DNA of 64,000 nt from Volvox africanus (Eukaryota > Chlorophyta > Chlorophyceae > Chlamydomonadales > Volvocaceae), in contig BSDZ01000003.1 of the NCBI GenBank assembly GCA_030268105.1, positions 3,720,001 through 3,784,000 of the forward strand, read 5' to 3'. Shown piece by piece: positions 1-13,000 of this stretch (the first letter of the stretch is position 1; each line of letters starts with the position of its first letter). Position numbers and translations under genes: made by a program. A model generated the notes under the pieces. The model saw nothing but the letters and a program-made list of their open reading frames with translations, was not told the origin of the DNA and searched no databases.

Positions 1-1245
1 GCGCCTAAAGTTCTTCCCGAGTTGAGCAATCCAAATCAAATTTCCACCAGTGCCTCTCTGGAAGAGAAAAATTATGCCAAGGCGTAATAATAAATTGTCT
101 GTGTTGGAGCTCAGTCCGATGAAAGATTGCCAATATCGACAAAATATTGTTAGAAGTTTACGCCTTCATCACGAATTTTTCCAAGAAATGAAAGCCAAAT
201 TTTTTTATTTCTTATTCTATATTTTGATTTTCTATGTTAAACCGGAAGGGGTTAATGAATTGCATATTAGTGAAATGCAGTAGTCTGATGTTAGCAAAGT
301 TGGCCTTAGTAAGAAGTTAGTGACATCTTGTATTTGCACACATGTCTTGCGGTCACATTACACCTAAGTTTGTCCCGTGAAACGAGAATTTAAAAGCGCG
401 ATATGTTTCTACAAAGCAAACCGTGGTGTTACTTTTCGTCGCCAATAGACGCCTCCTGCACATGAACTTCTTAATCATGCTAAAGCATACATAAATAGGT
501 TGGCTTACGTGCACTTCCGATGCTCCGAACCCTGCTGTACATCCGGCGCTAAGGCCGACGATGACTTTAAGGTAAGGCAGGCCTTAGGTAAGAAGTCATT
601 TGCATAGGTTAATAACTTTTAAACTACATGGTTTTAAATAATTCGTCCTTCGGGCACGCATGCCATTCAGCAGGGAACGATTGGGAGCTTGCAGCCCCTT
701 CAGGGTGCACTTGCAGCAGAAGCAGCATAGTGCACCCACGCATGGCTACGCACACATCCATTATACCCTCGTGGTGCGCCGATATGCCAGACTGCCGTGA
801 TTTCGGGGCTAATGGTGCTCCTGCTGCTATCCTTAATGTTGGGTGCAGGCGCCATGAAGCGCACAGTAAGGGAATTTTCCTTCATTCACATCAACTCACA
901 TATGCATGCCACGACCGTGGGAGGGTCGACACGTGTTGGGAGGTTGGGAGGAGAAAAGCACAATGACTGTTAGATATATGGCCCTGGTTTTCGGGCCTTT
1001 GGATCGTAACGTTGGCCCTTCGGTACATTGGTGTCGAGCTCCCGGGTACAATGTCCGAGAACGATATCTATCCGCAATTCCGTCTAGGGACACGGGGCAG
1101 GGGGGCAGGGGGGAAGGTATCAGCTCACTACTACCGATGCTGGTCTCCAGCCGCATGGTGCGCCCACGTCTGTGGAGTCAGGTTCTGGCGGAAGTACGAA
1201 CAGGCATCGTACTGCCACAGCGTGCCAGGTGTGTGCGCGTGAGTT

Positions 1246-1262
1246 TGTGTGTGTGTGTGTGT
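1246..1262. repeat. (TG)n microsatellite
   Basis: Uninterrupted TG dinucleotide run, readable directly from the sequence. Confidence 0.9.
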
Positions 1263-1871
1263 TTGTGGATGGGTGGGGTGGGGTCGGTGGGTGTTTATGT
1301 GGGGCAGCGGTGTTGGTTATAACAGTTGCAATTTGGCATTTACGTACGTACGATACTGGCATGTCCCCTTGTCGTACAATCTTTTTCATGTTGGCTGCCG
1401 TACAGAGTTATACCTTGCGATGTTTTACCCGCGGAGAAGAGCCCCCGTCTGTCAGGAACGCTCCGTCAGACGTATGGGCGAGTGTTTGCGGACCGTCAGG
1501 AAAGAGTGCTCGGGACTCGATCACGCGCTGCTGAGCGGCAGCAGTGGCGGCAGCGACAGTGCTCGTCATAGGGGGGCTTGCGTTGAGGTCTTGAAAGATG
1601 AAGGACACTGGAGCTTCGCTGCTGGACCTGGCGCATCCAAAAGCTGCTAATAGAGTGTTAGCAATACCAAAGGACGGCCCCCTGGACGGGCCGCTGGAAA
1701 CCACTCTGCATGCCATCCCTGCTGACTATGTTCCTTTAACCCCCCTAATCGGTGTTAGGTTTTCGGGTTCGGGTTTTGTAAAGTTCTGGAGGACGAGGTA
1801 TGGTATGTTGAATGTAGTGGTGGTCAGTGGATGGGCGGGCGGCCTTTTACGGACTTAACTCATGAGAGTCC

Positions 1872-1896
1872 CGCCGCTGCCGCTGCCGCTGCCGCT
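1872..1896. repeat. (CTGCCG)n microsatellite
   Basis: About four tandem copies of a CTGCCG hexamer. They yield an alanine run in one minus-strand frame, which I do not take as coding. Confidence 0.85.
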
Positions 1897-2696
1897 GTAT
1901 TCCTCTCTCCCGTTTTTTCACATTGCACGGAGGGGCCCAGCCAAGGCACCAAGGTGAGGAGCCGTAAGGGAAGGAAGGATAGGCTGCGGATGTCACGCTG
2001 AGATCGTTGGACAGGGTCAGGCAAATACGTCCCGTTGGGTTTGTACGCTATGTAACGAGCATGCCCAGGTTTCGGGACTTCGTATCGCATCGTTTGTCGT
2101 TCCTTACAGACTAGCTTACTAAGAGGTAACCTCACGAAAGGCACCCGTCGAAGCTGCCCGTGCGAGCAGCTTGATGCGTTGCTGTAACCCGTTAAATGCG
2201 TAGACGGCCTAATGCAAACAGTCATCCGGACTTGCTCAGTCTGTTAATATACTGGACAGCATATTAACTTAAGCTACTTCGTCTGTGATGCTGGTGATAT
2301 GCACGAGGCGGTTTACCTTGGTCTACAGATGATATTAGGGTTTTAGTAGACGCACAGCTGCGATACCCTTACAGTAACTCAAGAGCCGTCGTCCGGCGAT
2401 TTGCTGGATTTTCGATTACACGCATGCTGCCCCACAAGTCCTGCCCTACATATATATACATAAATTCCAGGATTGATCCTGACTGAGAGCAGAATAAATA
2501 CCTGCCACGTAGGTGGATGCGCCTCATCATGCGTTCAAATGGTATTACAGGGGTATGGCAGGATGGCTTCTTCAACTGAGGACTTGCCGCAGACTGGATA
2601 GCTTTTGTGTGATAGCGTGAGGCCATGCAAAACACACCGAGCACCGGGATAGATTTGAAATCTTGAGACAGAGGGTGTTGGCTCTTGGAGAGAGTC

Positions 2697-2724
2697 GATG
2701 ATGATGATGATGATGATGATGATG
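2697..2724. repeat. (ATG)n microsatellite
   Basis: Nine tandem ATG/GAT triplets. On the other strand they give a poly-serine run in a spurious open frame. Confidence 0.9.
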
Positions 2725-3756
2725 TGATCATGATGAGAGGAAGGGTTCGTTGATGTGACTAGAGTCCGGTGATAGTGAAACTGCAGAAAGGCCTTATGAA
2801 GGGCAGGAATGAGGATGGAAGGGGGGAATTTGTCGGCTTTGATGAAGTATGGTTGAAGAATATGCTTGGAGGGTTACGAATGGAGCGGTCGCAGAATGGT
2901 GATGCAGACCGGTTGTACGATAGTACAGCTTGTGTTCATATATCGGTATGGCATTCCGCCCGCCCGCCCGACTCATTGCCTTGCCCGGCCGCCAGCCTCA
3001 CCGCCCGCCCGCCTTGTATCCTTGCCATGCTCGTGAGCCGCGGGTGTTCATTACAGGTGGTGTAAGGGGGTGTTTATAACACTCTTTATTGTCGCAGGTC
3101 GGATTCGAGCAGGCTCACGAGCCAGGTTGCTTTCTGACCTGCTATAAGGCCCATTTGTCTGGACGGCCAGCTGCTGATCCAGAGTAAAAAACGTGCGTAC
3201 CCATTGCCCCGTTATTTCCGTGCGTTTGTTGCGAGCTGCGGGTCGGTTTTGCCGGGCCTGCACCGGGGGCTGCTGGATTTTGACCCGCGCAGTGTTGTCG
3301 AGACTAAGATGTAAATAGTTGCTTGGTTTGGACACGGGGCGTCTCGCACGCTCCTCGGGTGCATTGTGCCATTCGGGTTTTGTTATCTATCTGAGTACAA
3401 GAACAAGAACTGGAACGGGATGTTGGGTCCTACCTGCTTGGCAGCCCGTACGGCGTGCACTGATGACGTACGTTGTTACTGCATTATTATCATTATCGGG
3501 GTTTAGCGAATGATTCGTCTCCCGTGGTGGAGTCCTGTGCTGCGCGCTCCTGCTGGCTCAGGAAATGTTTTTCGTGGGTTATAAGGTGCACCAGTATCAC
3601 CGCTATGGCCATCTGTTTGTCCACGTTCTGTGTGTTACACTGTGGCGACTTGCCCGTATAGGACAAACACCGGGGACCCTGACCGGGGCGAACCACAGCG
3701 CAGGGGGTACACACGGCTTGGTCTCTCTGTCCTGCCGCGCGCTCCTCCCCTCGCTC

Positions 3757-3772
3757 TGTGTGTGTGTGTGTA
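3757..3772. repeat. (TG)n microsatellite
   Basis: Short TG dinucleotide run in a stretch without a recognised gene. Confidence 0.85.
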
Positions 3773-5621
3773 TCGAACACGGCAGCTCCCTCCCGCAGCT
3801 AATTTACAGTCTGGTCGCTGCAACCTGCTATCTGCTGTGTATCGGCTCGAGCGCAAGTTGTGGCTACAGGACGAAAATGGCGATACCTCGAATGTAAATT
3901 CGACCAGTGTACGAATCAGTATCAGGATCGATATATCCCCATATGTACACCTAACTAGCTACCGGACGAAGACGAGTGCTTAGTAATGCAGAGATACACA
4001 ACGGCCCAGTGTGCATCCGTCCTCAACGTCGTCTGTGGTGGGGTGCTGAAATAATAATTGCACGTATGTGTTGTGCTCGTGAGAACAACTCATGGAAAAA
4101 GGTACGCATGTAGAATTCGCACTCCTCGGATTATACATACGTGGGGACGTACGTTAGCTTTGGCCCTAACCCTCTTGCTAGCGGCACCCGCAAGATGCAT
4201 CCCGTCACACAATATGTAGGCCGACCTCAGGTGCATGGGGTCGTGCCGGGAGGAGGGGTTATGTGTGTGTATGTCCTATATGACTTAAGTTGCGGACTCC
4301 GGAGCAGGGGTGGGCGCAGCGGAGACAGGATGCTACGGACAGTGGGGCCTTATTGGAGGAAGTGTCCATGACCACGGAGATGCATGAATCCTCAGGGGTG
4401 TGGATCGGGAAGGTCGAGGCGGCTTAGGGAGGGTCCAACCGCGCCAAAGCGGTTGTTATTTCGTCGTATTGGGGAATATTCGTCAGCATCTCCGAGGCTC
4501 GTCCTGGTGGACAAATTGCTCCCATTTTTGCGCACAGGATTCCAATTCTTTGTGTGTGTGTCCACGATGTCGCAGGTACCCCTTACTTATTTTCTGCACG
4601 AAACTTAGGTACAACGACTATTAAAAGTGCGCGGTACGATACTACCTATCGGTACGGTATAATACGGTATAATACAGCACGTGCCTCGTGTGAAGACTGG
4701 TCAAATAATTTTCAGCCTCCAGATTGAGCTTTAAGCCTGGAACGAGAACAATATGATGACGTTGCAATATAAATACCCGCTTATTATCAGAATCATGCAC
4801 TCAAGTCACTTCCCAGCGGTTTTCACGCAGCACGAAAAATCAACTTCGCACCATGAAAAGAAACGTCCATTGTGCATCCCAAAAGAGTGCCACATATTCA
4901 CGGCGGCGTGGCCCCACACTATCAATTTCCTGTTCCTACACCAGTCCTGAAAAGGAAGGGTACCCACATACCCAAACCCGCCAAAAGTGGCCAAATCCCG
5001 TATGTATGCCCCATCATTACTTACTCCCATTGGCTCTGCATCCCCCTTCCGCCTACCGAATTTCCCCTGCGCGACTTCCTTTCCGCCACCCGGCCAGCAC
5101 GGCCACCTTGGATCTGCGATGCGGTCCTTCCTTCTCTTGCGAGAGCACAGAAGCCCAATAATTCTAGAACGGTTACACATGAGATGCCGCAGAAGATGAA
5201 ACACAAACAACGAAACTGACAGGGGCTTTGGACGATGCAAGACAGGACAAGTGTGTGTACGGCAGACGGAGAACAGACACAACAAACGACGAGGATCGTC
5301 ACCAACGTCCAAATCGATGACAAGTACCAAACTGCAACGAAACGCGGAGCAATCCGAAGTCGTAGCGTTTCCCACTGGGACACGTACAACTAGGACCTAA
5401 CATGGACAAAGACAACAGGATCTACTGCAATTTTCCCACGCTGTTTACTGTGCATACCGTGTCAATCCGTGACATAAACTACCTAATGGGTGATATGTTG
5501 CTATCACAGATGCTCTTAAAGTTGTGGGATAAAACAGTCTCGCCAGAAGATTTGTTTAGGACGAAAATTCTGCACCGTATCCCAACATCCTAATCAACCG
5601 TCATGCTAGGTGCTTTGATAC

Positions 5622-6530
5622 CTATCGTGCCTTCTTGCTCTCCGCGCCCTTTCCCGTAGTGACAGGATTTGAAAGGCCGGGAGGCTCTTGGGCCGCCTGC
5701 TTGTGCAGCCTCCCCTCTTGCTTCTTAGCCTGCTCTTCCACCGTGAAATGCATACCCGCGGGGTCCAGGAACGTGCTCAGCAACCAATCCCAGTGTGTGA
5801 AGAACGGCTGCGAAAAGTTCATCTTAATGCCCCGAACGTCATGGTGAATGTCATGGTAAGCAGCGCAGTTGGGGAAGAGGCCATGCAACGGATTGACGGG
5901 GCCACGGTAGTTGGAGTGATCAGCAACCGTCTTGATGTTAGCAAAGATGTACAAGTACGTCGCCGTATCGCAATCCAAGCCTGCCACATAATGGGTCACA
6001 ACACCACCGAGGCTGTCGAGGAGGAGACCTTCAAGGATGGAGTTGTATAGCGCTCCACTGGCGTACGGGATCATCAGGGAGTGATGTACGGAGTGAAGGT
6101 ACTTGTACAAGAATGTACTGGTATGCATGATACGGTGGATCCAGTACTGCCAGGTGTCCATAACATACATTCCGAGGATGAACCGTGATATCCGTTGAAT
6201 AGGATTCTTGGTGCTGTCGGCGCAGCGGCCACACATATCGGGGTCGAGAATCATGACTGCCAAGGTTAATGCCGTCTGAATAACCTGTTGTAGAAGAACG
6301 CGAAGAATAACGTGTTGGTGAGTTATCATATTTCCCCTTCCGGGTTCCCGCCGATTGAGCTTATACTTCTCGGTGAACGGGAGCCGCATCCAGTCAAGCA
6401 GTTCATAAAAGCCCGCGGCTAACCAATATGCAATTGGTAGGTAGAACACGAGGCCAAATTCTGGATTGCCAGATCGCAGCCGATCCGAAAAGACGTGGAC
6501 CGCCTGGGTCCACAGAGCCGACGAATCCAT
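5622..6530 (-). CDS. Sphinganine C4-hydroxylase (SBH/SUR2-like)
   Basis: Single-exon gene of 302 residues. Seen: three histidine clusters of the membrane di-iron fatty acid hydroxylase family, HRIMH (132-136), HSVHH (146-150) and HDIHH (226-230), with hydrophobic segments near 26-45, 72-97 and 112-130. The blocks DTWQYW, PYASGALYN, LEGLLLDSLGG and NFSQPFF match the plant and fungal sphingoid base hydroxylase pattern more closely than C-4 sterol oxidases. The protein ends in KKAR, which fits the KKXX dilysine signal for retrieval to the ER. Known: this family hydroxylates the C4 position of dihydrosphingosine to make phytosphingosine in the ER membrane, using cytochrome b5 electrons. Inferred: the gene is functional, since all clusters are intact, the length is normal and the frame is unbroken. 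The ATG at 6530 gives the expected N-terminus. No intron is needed, unlike neighbouring genes. Confidence 0.9.
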   Translation of the reverse strand: MDSSALWTQAVHVFSDRLRSGNPEFGLVFYLPIAYWLAAGFYELLDWMRLPFTEKYKLNRREPGRGNMITHQHVILRVLLQQVIQTALTLAVMILDPDMCGRCADSTKNPIQRISRFILGMYVMDTWQYWIHRIMHTSTFLYKYLHSVHHSLMIPYASGALYNSILEGLLLDSLGGVVTHYVAGLDCDTATYLYIFANIKTVADHSNYRGPVNPLHGLFPNCAAYHDIHHDVRGIKMNFSQPFFTHWDWLLSTFLDPAGMHFTVEEQAKKQEGRLHKQAAQEPPGLSNPVTTGKGAESKKAR

Positions 6531-9500
6531 CGGTATTAGCTCGGTGAATCAGAAATATTTCCTTTTTCACAATACTAATACTTCAGGCATGTGTGCCACA
6601 AAGGTGAACTAGCAGGTGCAGGTGCCGTAAGGCTCAAGGGCTTGGTGTGTGACTTATCTTGATTACACAAGATTGATATTGTGTAATCAACATGTAGCAT
6701 GCATATGAACAGAGTTAATAAGTTCAAACGTATTTGGAAGGTACAACCCTCTCCTCTGTACAATGCAATGTACGGCGTCGTGAAAATTCCCAGTCGTTTT
6801 TCCATCTGTCGAAACCTAAAGTTGCATAGATGATATAGCTTATCTAGGGATTGCTGGAGGTTGAGGTGATGCAGCTATGAGATAAAAAGCATTGTAAAAA
6901 TTTGTATTCAAGCTACCGTACTCGGCTGTCAAGGCCATTGCTAATTGCTTGCGGCTCCAAGAGATAGCAGCACGGTAGTCTACGGGCGCAAGAATAGCTC
7001 GTGTCTTCAAAACGGCCCGTAAATCCTGATTGCGCCTCCGCTCGGAGAAGCGTGGAAAGGTACACTTCTGCATATCCTCGACATCCTCGATACAAATTCA
7101 TGTATTCTCTTCCCAAGAGACTGCAGCTCTTTATGGTGGCTTGCCATACCGAGCATAGGGTACCTATGCTCAGACTTTCCTATCAGCTGTTAGTTATCAC
7201 TATCATTAGTTTGGGAGTGCGTGATACAACACTCAAAGGCCCCATGACGACCATATCTTCAAAGACAGAAGTACTTCTTCCCCCGTCACTTGCTTCGTGG
7301 TGGTGGTCGTGTGCCGTACAGGGTGCAAGCCAGCCGGCTGGGTTACAAGTCGCGTGAGCCCTGGGGTTGGGGGTTCTTAGCCTCCGCGTCCGTTTTGCTG
7401 ACCAACACTTCTACCCTTTGGGGGCTTATAGAGCATTTTTTCGTACGGGTAGAGGGTCAGTGTATGTTGTGCCATAGAGAGGTGCTACTGGTATCTGAGC
7501 CAGTGTGTGTATGCTCCTCCATGCCTGTGGGAAACAGTGGATGCGGTGGTAGGTGTGAAATGAACGACGGAACTGAACTGAACTAAACTGAATGACTCTT
7601 TAGCTCCGAATCCAGGCGCATGATTACCAAACGGAATAATGGATTGAACTGGGCAACTTCACGCTCTGTGTCACAATTGTGGTTTGGGGGGTGGTTATGC
7701 GCTGCTGTGCGCCATTGGTCATCTCGCAGAAGGCCAGATAGGTGGCCATTTTCCCCCTTGTAACACCAGGCGGCCACGACCCCGTTGCCATAACTTGATT
7801 ACCTGATACCTCCTCCCAAAATGAAGACGGTTTGGAATTAGTCCATTTTGCAGGGGGCCTAAGGAAGACCATTCCCAGCGTCAAATACCTCAAGAGCCAG
7901 GGAAGATAGCATGGTAACAGTTATGTTCGAGCAATGCGTGTGCACATATAGAGACACACACACTTCTCGGAGGGCACATGTCGAGCATGAAGACGCTGTC
8001 GACACATGTCGCCATGACGTGGAGTGCGTTGCCGTACATGGGTGAACGAGGGCCTTGGGGTTTTCCCAATGGGGTAAGCAATGGCAAGGTCAACCTAGGT
8101 GTACGACAAGGTTGGAAAGGTGCCGGACGCCCGACAGGCCTCCTGACATACCCCAACATACCCCCACGATCGTCGACAAACTGCAATCAAGTGAACATGA
8201 CACCCCTCCCCAAAAGTTTCACTAATTGTTGCGGGGTCTGTAAAATCCTAGTCTCTGTATATGCCAGCCTCAAACCGCGTCCACTGTAAACCCGCAGTCT
8301 CTGTGTCTATTGCTAACCACACACACACACAAACAGATATCCCCTTGCTCTGCCGTATCGAAACACAGGCATAGACACATAGCCTACCAAAAGCCCCAAA
8401 ACCCTAAGTGGTCAAGGTCCACACAAAACACTGCTTAGCACGGCACAGCACAATATGTGTGCGAACACAGCCGGGCAAATCGCAAGACCATTCGTCAAGA
8501 CACACACGCTCCACCCCTGGTGACAAACAGCCGCAGGGAAGGGGCACTCCCTGCTTAGCGGGAGCTGGACCCAACCGCCGCGACCCGCCTGCAGCCTGCC
8601 TTCCCTCCCCCGCCGTAGGGTCCGGTGACTTCATCTCATCTCATCTCTCCCGCCACCGTCACGGTCACCACCACCATAAAACCCACCACCACAATTATTG
8701 GTACGCCTGAGGTCATGCACGTGTGTTTTAACCCTTTTGTTATTGTACAGAGAGTCCACTTGAACCAGGTGGTTCGACAGCCCACTTAGCGATGCCTGCG
8801 TCCCTCCTGGACATCCGATCCGAGCTCAAGAAGGTTGTTTCAATTTGATGGAGCGACAGCTGCAACCCTAAGAACATAAAAGTGAGTGAAATAATTGCAT
8901 AATTGCATAAATAATTGTTTCTGTATATTTGACCCATTATTGCGGCTAACAGAGATGAAGGCAAACAAACAAACATCGCTAAGTGGCCAACTCCATGAAA
9001 GGACCAACTGTATGAAGGCTCTCCGCGCCTTGTAATGAAAGCAGCCATGCGACTTAGACAAAGTGAACATGCTGCTGGGACGAGCAGTTGCGTCCTAACC
9101 ACAACCACAACCAATAACCGGATATTCGCAATTCCAACCGATATGCAGCTTATAGATACACCCCATCTAGCCCAGCAGATTCCCACATAACGCTGTCGTA
9201 CTGCCAAAGGCGGCTATTGTTGTTGTTGTTGGAGGTGGTGGTGGTGTTACCACACGCTAACAGACGCACAGACATCCCCTCGCCAAAAGCCGCGACGTAA
9301 CGAGCTCACCACACGAATCCTTCAACATTCCCGGTGGCAATATTGTGCGCTTGTCGGCGTACCTGTAGTCTTGTACCTCTCTCTATAGTACGGTGCCGTT
9401 GACTCGTTGAGGCTGCGTTGAGGCCCCTTCCCCCTTTCCGCGCATCAACATATGATGTCTATAACCTCTGCGCCCCGGACGTAAATCACTCTCTTGCAGA

Positions 9501-10096
9501 GGTCAGTTACGGCCTGGTTGCTTCCCCTTTACAGGTGTGACCTGTGTGGTGCAGAAAGCATGCTCCTTATCCTCTCCTGGTTGCACACCTCTCCTTTTGA
9601 CCACGAGATGTTGCCTCACTGCTTCTCTGGTAGCACTCTTTTGGCATACGGAGTGGGACGTCATCTGACCCTTACTCGCAATATCGTGTGGTGGCCAACA
9701 TCACACCAACCTGATGGCGTTTAGGTGGCCCCCAAACATAACCGCCTGATGAGTTAGGTGTTTGGAAGGCCGATGAGATGTAAAGCGAGGCAATATGAGG
9801 CACCGGAAATGAGTATGTAATATGATGAAATGGTGTCGACATACACGAGTGACTTGTGCTGGCCTGAGAACTCTGGCATTCTGTTTCCGAGAAGTGGTGC
9901 AAATCAACTTTTGGGGCATAGGAAACTCTTTGGATCCAATTTGGATCCATCGGGTATGCATGAGTCAAGAGGCAGCCGCGTTGGTATACGTGTGTTCTCC
10001 TTATTCGTTGATGATATCTACAGCATTCCCATCGTAAACCTGTAATTCAATATAATTAGGTTGTGGGCAATAGCGCAATAGCGCTATAAAACAACA
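6531..10096. other. Stretch without a recognised gene
   Basis: I see no gene here. The open frames are short and recognisable domains are absent. A GTT/GGT-type triplet run lies at about 9221-9247, and (AC)n occurs near 8320. Part of it may be the promoter and 5' leader of the hydroxylase gene to the left or of the coiled-coil gene to the right. Confidence 0.5.
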
Positions 10097-13000
10097 ATGT
10101 CGTGTAGCAGCCCACAGTCCCGCAACAATATCCCGAAACCTTCAGCTGCATTAACAAAAGCCAGAAGTGGTATACCAAGGTGCAGTGATTGTGTCCAGGA
10201 ACGTACAACTTCAGCGCTGACTAAAGACATGGACGTTTTTTCTGAGAACCAACTGCTAGGGCGCCTAGTGCAGGAGATGCAGGTCCGCAAGCTCATCATC
10301 GTGTTTTTAAAATTACAAGCTGAGACTGACTATGTAATTTCTTGGTCTTCAGGCAAAACTGTCGCTAGCAGGAACCGAGGTGGAAAAACTCACCGAGGAT
10401 GCGCGAATGCGTGAGGTGGCAATGAAAGGGTTGATGGGCCAGTTGGACCGCTGCCGCCAGCAAAGCGAGGAGTTGCGAAAGCAGAACGAGGCGTTACGCG
10501 CTACCAAAGCGTCGCTGGCGGAGGAGCACGACACGTGAGCACGGGCGTTTAGCACTACGTTTGCAATTGTCGCGTTTCCTAAACCCCCTTACCTGCTTTG
10601 GACTCGCAGCGTCCAGGCGCAGAAGGCGCAGCTGAAAAGCGTGGTGGTGGACCTAACGGTGCAGCTACAGGAGAAGAGTAGCATTGTTTCTCAGCTGCAG
10701 GACCGGTGTGAGGGACTCGAGCTGCAACTCCAGAAGCAGCGGGCGCATGGAGTCACTGCAGAGCACGTCAGGTAACACAGCCAAAAACATGTTGGGGTCA
10801 GACGTATCACGAGGGACCGCGACTACTGCCACGCCCCTACGCAAGTCCAGGTCCGCCAAAGCCCAGCACATCCTGTACATGCATCCTGTTAGACCTGCTC
10901 GACCTTTTCGTCCGCCAAAGCCCTGAAAATCCAAAGACCGTACCCGCTCCTCCAACTGTCTCCTCTCTAAACCGCATCACCGCAGCAACTCCTGACCTGT
11001 ACCATCCCTTCCGCGCTTCCCCCAACCTGTTCTTGAAATTCACTTCGCAGCCAGCAGCTCCAACGCGTTGAGGCGATGTATCGCAGCCGCTTGGAGGCTG
11101 TCAAGGAAGACTGCAACGAGAAACTTGCTGCGCAGGAGGCAACGGCTCGGGCGCGCCTGGCAGATGCACGGGCAGCGGCGAACCAGATGATGGGCAGTAT
11201 CAAACGCGCGGCTGTGCGTGAAGTGCAACGCGCAGAGGCGTTTCTAGAGGGCAAGGTGCGTTGCTGCATGCGGTTGTAGGGGCACCAGGTTGGTTAAGCT
11301 ATGTATGCAGCAGCAGTTGCGGTGGCCGAGAAATTAACGAGTGTGTTTAGGCTGCAGCCAGAAAGATATATGCGGTTGGATATGATTGGGCTCGATATCG
11401 GATCCACATAGCACCAACTCTTGGCATTTCCGAAAAAGTTCACCAAGTACAGGCAGCGCAGCCCAATTTTCTTGGAGGGAGGAGTCCAACAGTGTTACGC
11501 ATGGCGATGCTGCGCCTCCGGCATTTATTACGATGGCTTCTGTGTAGATGCGGCTCAATGCCAACTGCACCCTGGTTTGCTGTCCGTTCTACTGGTTTTC
11601 CAGTATTTTTCCAGCCACGCATAACATTCGCCGATCAATATCCTAGGTCCCTTGGAAACCGTTTTGCTAATGTCGAACTGGGTGTTCCCCTGCGCGCCGT
11701 AGATGCAAGACCAGCTTCGTATACTGGACCAGCTGGCAAAGCGCTGCCGGGCTTTGGAGGCCCGTACCGCGGAGATGCGGCCGCTGGTGGCGGTAACGAA
11801 CGAGGCTCGAGCACGGGTGTTGGAGCTAGAGAGGCAGCTCCGGGCAGCGCAAGACGCAGCTGCCGAGGCGATTGCAGGGTGTGTTCCATGTCCATTTCAG
11901 GAGGGAGCCGTTCTCGCTTTCCATGGTCCAAACGTTTTTCCGCCCTTTGTCGCAATATGGCGGTAGGGCACTTAAGTGAGGATTGAATTTGCCCTACGGA
12001 GTGGAGTGCATGTAGCTTTGTAGGTGCTCAGGACAACCGGAGAGCACATCATTCCGCATCCTGGTTTGCCACCCAAAGAGCCCTTTCTGCGCCTGACTGT
12101 CTACATAGGACTGCACATGAAGGGCCCTGTCTACACTGTCAACTCGCCGCATCCGCACCCGTATGGTTACACTTGGACTCCCTTACCTTGACGTAACTTG
12201 ATCTGTGCAGCGCCTGCACGGGCTGTTGCGCATGCTGCTGCCGCTGCGCTGACGAGGCAAAGGTCGGTCAGGGCACCACGAGTCAGTTGGATGAGGAGCT
12301 TGCAGGCGTGCAGCAGAGGTGGGTTCTTTATCTGCAAGCTGCCGCCTGACCCCATAAGCCCCATAACTATGACATCAAGTGGCGCGGAACTCCCGTGAAG
12401 AGGTTTGGTGCGATTCCAAACATAGCAGTCGGCCACCCGGGGCACAATTGTGGAGCGAAGCGCAATAGCTCCCAACAACTCGGCGGCCGGGTGGATGTGA
12501 ACCGTTCAGAGGATGCAAAGTAGAGTTCCGCGGCCCACTGCCTGTCTGTCGGGCGACATATCTGCATACGGGTATTTGTCGCTCCATGTGGTGAGCCCAC
12601 CACACAACATGCCTTAGGCTTGCGGCAGCGCGTGGGGAGCTGGCGGAGCAGGCGGAGCTCGTGGCTCAGCTACAGTCTGACCTTGTGATGGCTCAGCAGG
12701 GCAGAGTAACGGCTGAGGAACGCCTCGAGGCCGCAGAGGCTACTTGTCGGGTGCGTTTGCTTTCCTCCGTATCCCCTTTATGCGTTGTGGCGTGTGGGTT
12801 GTTTTCTTTGCCACATCATTTTGTCGCACGCTGACCCTACAGGCGCTTGATTGAACTCCTGACTCTGGGTAATGGGGGTGCGGGACACAATTACCCGTTT
12901 TCGTCATAATGTTGCCAGTTATTTTAGGTTGGAGATTGCGTATGCGCGAAGTTACGTTTGTTGTATGTGAAGTTACGTTGCAAACGGCTTTGCAGGAGCT

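Larger units (their letters stand above)
1..5400. other. Stretch without a recognised gene
   Basis: I find no recognisable protein in this stretch. The first 300 bases are AT-rich and unlike the rest. The frame from base 1 is open to a stop near 87 and could be the tail of a gene outside the window. A 189-codon open frame on the minus strand (4806-5375) has no domain, repeat or composition that I can place. Several short microsatellites are listed separately. Confidence 0.5.

Noticed and set aside
4806..5375. 189-codon open frame on the minus strand
   Set aside because: No motif, no hydrophobic or helical order, odd Cys/Arg-rich composition and overlapping frames on the other strand. Probably chance.
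10081..10096. TATAAA at 10,085-10,090 as promoter of the coiled-coil gene
   Set aside because: It lies only 6 bases before the ATG, too close for a transcription start followed by a leader.
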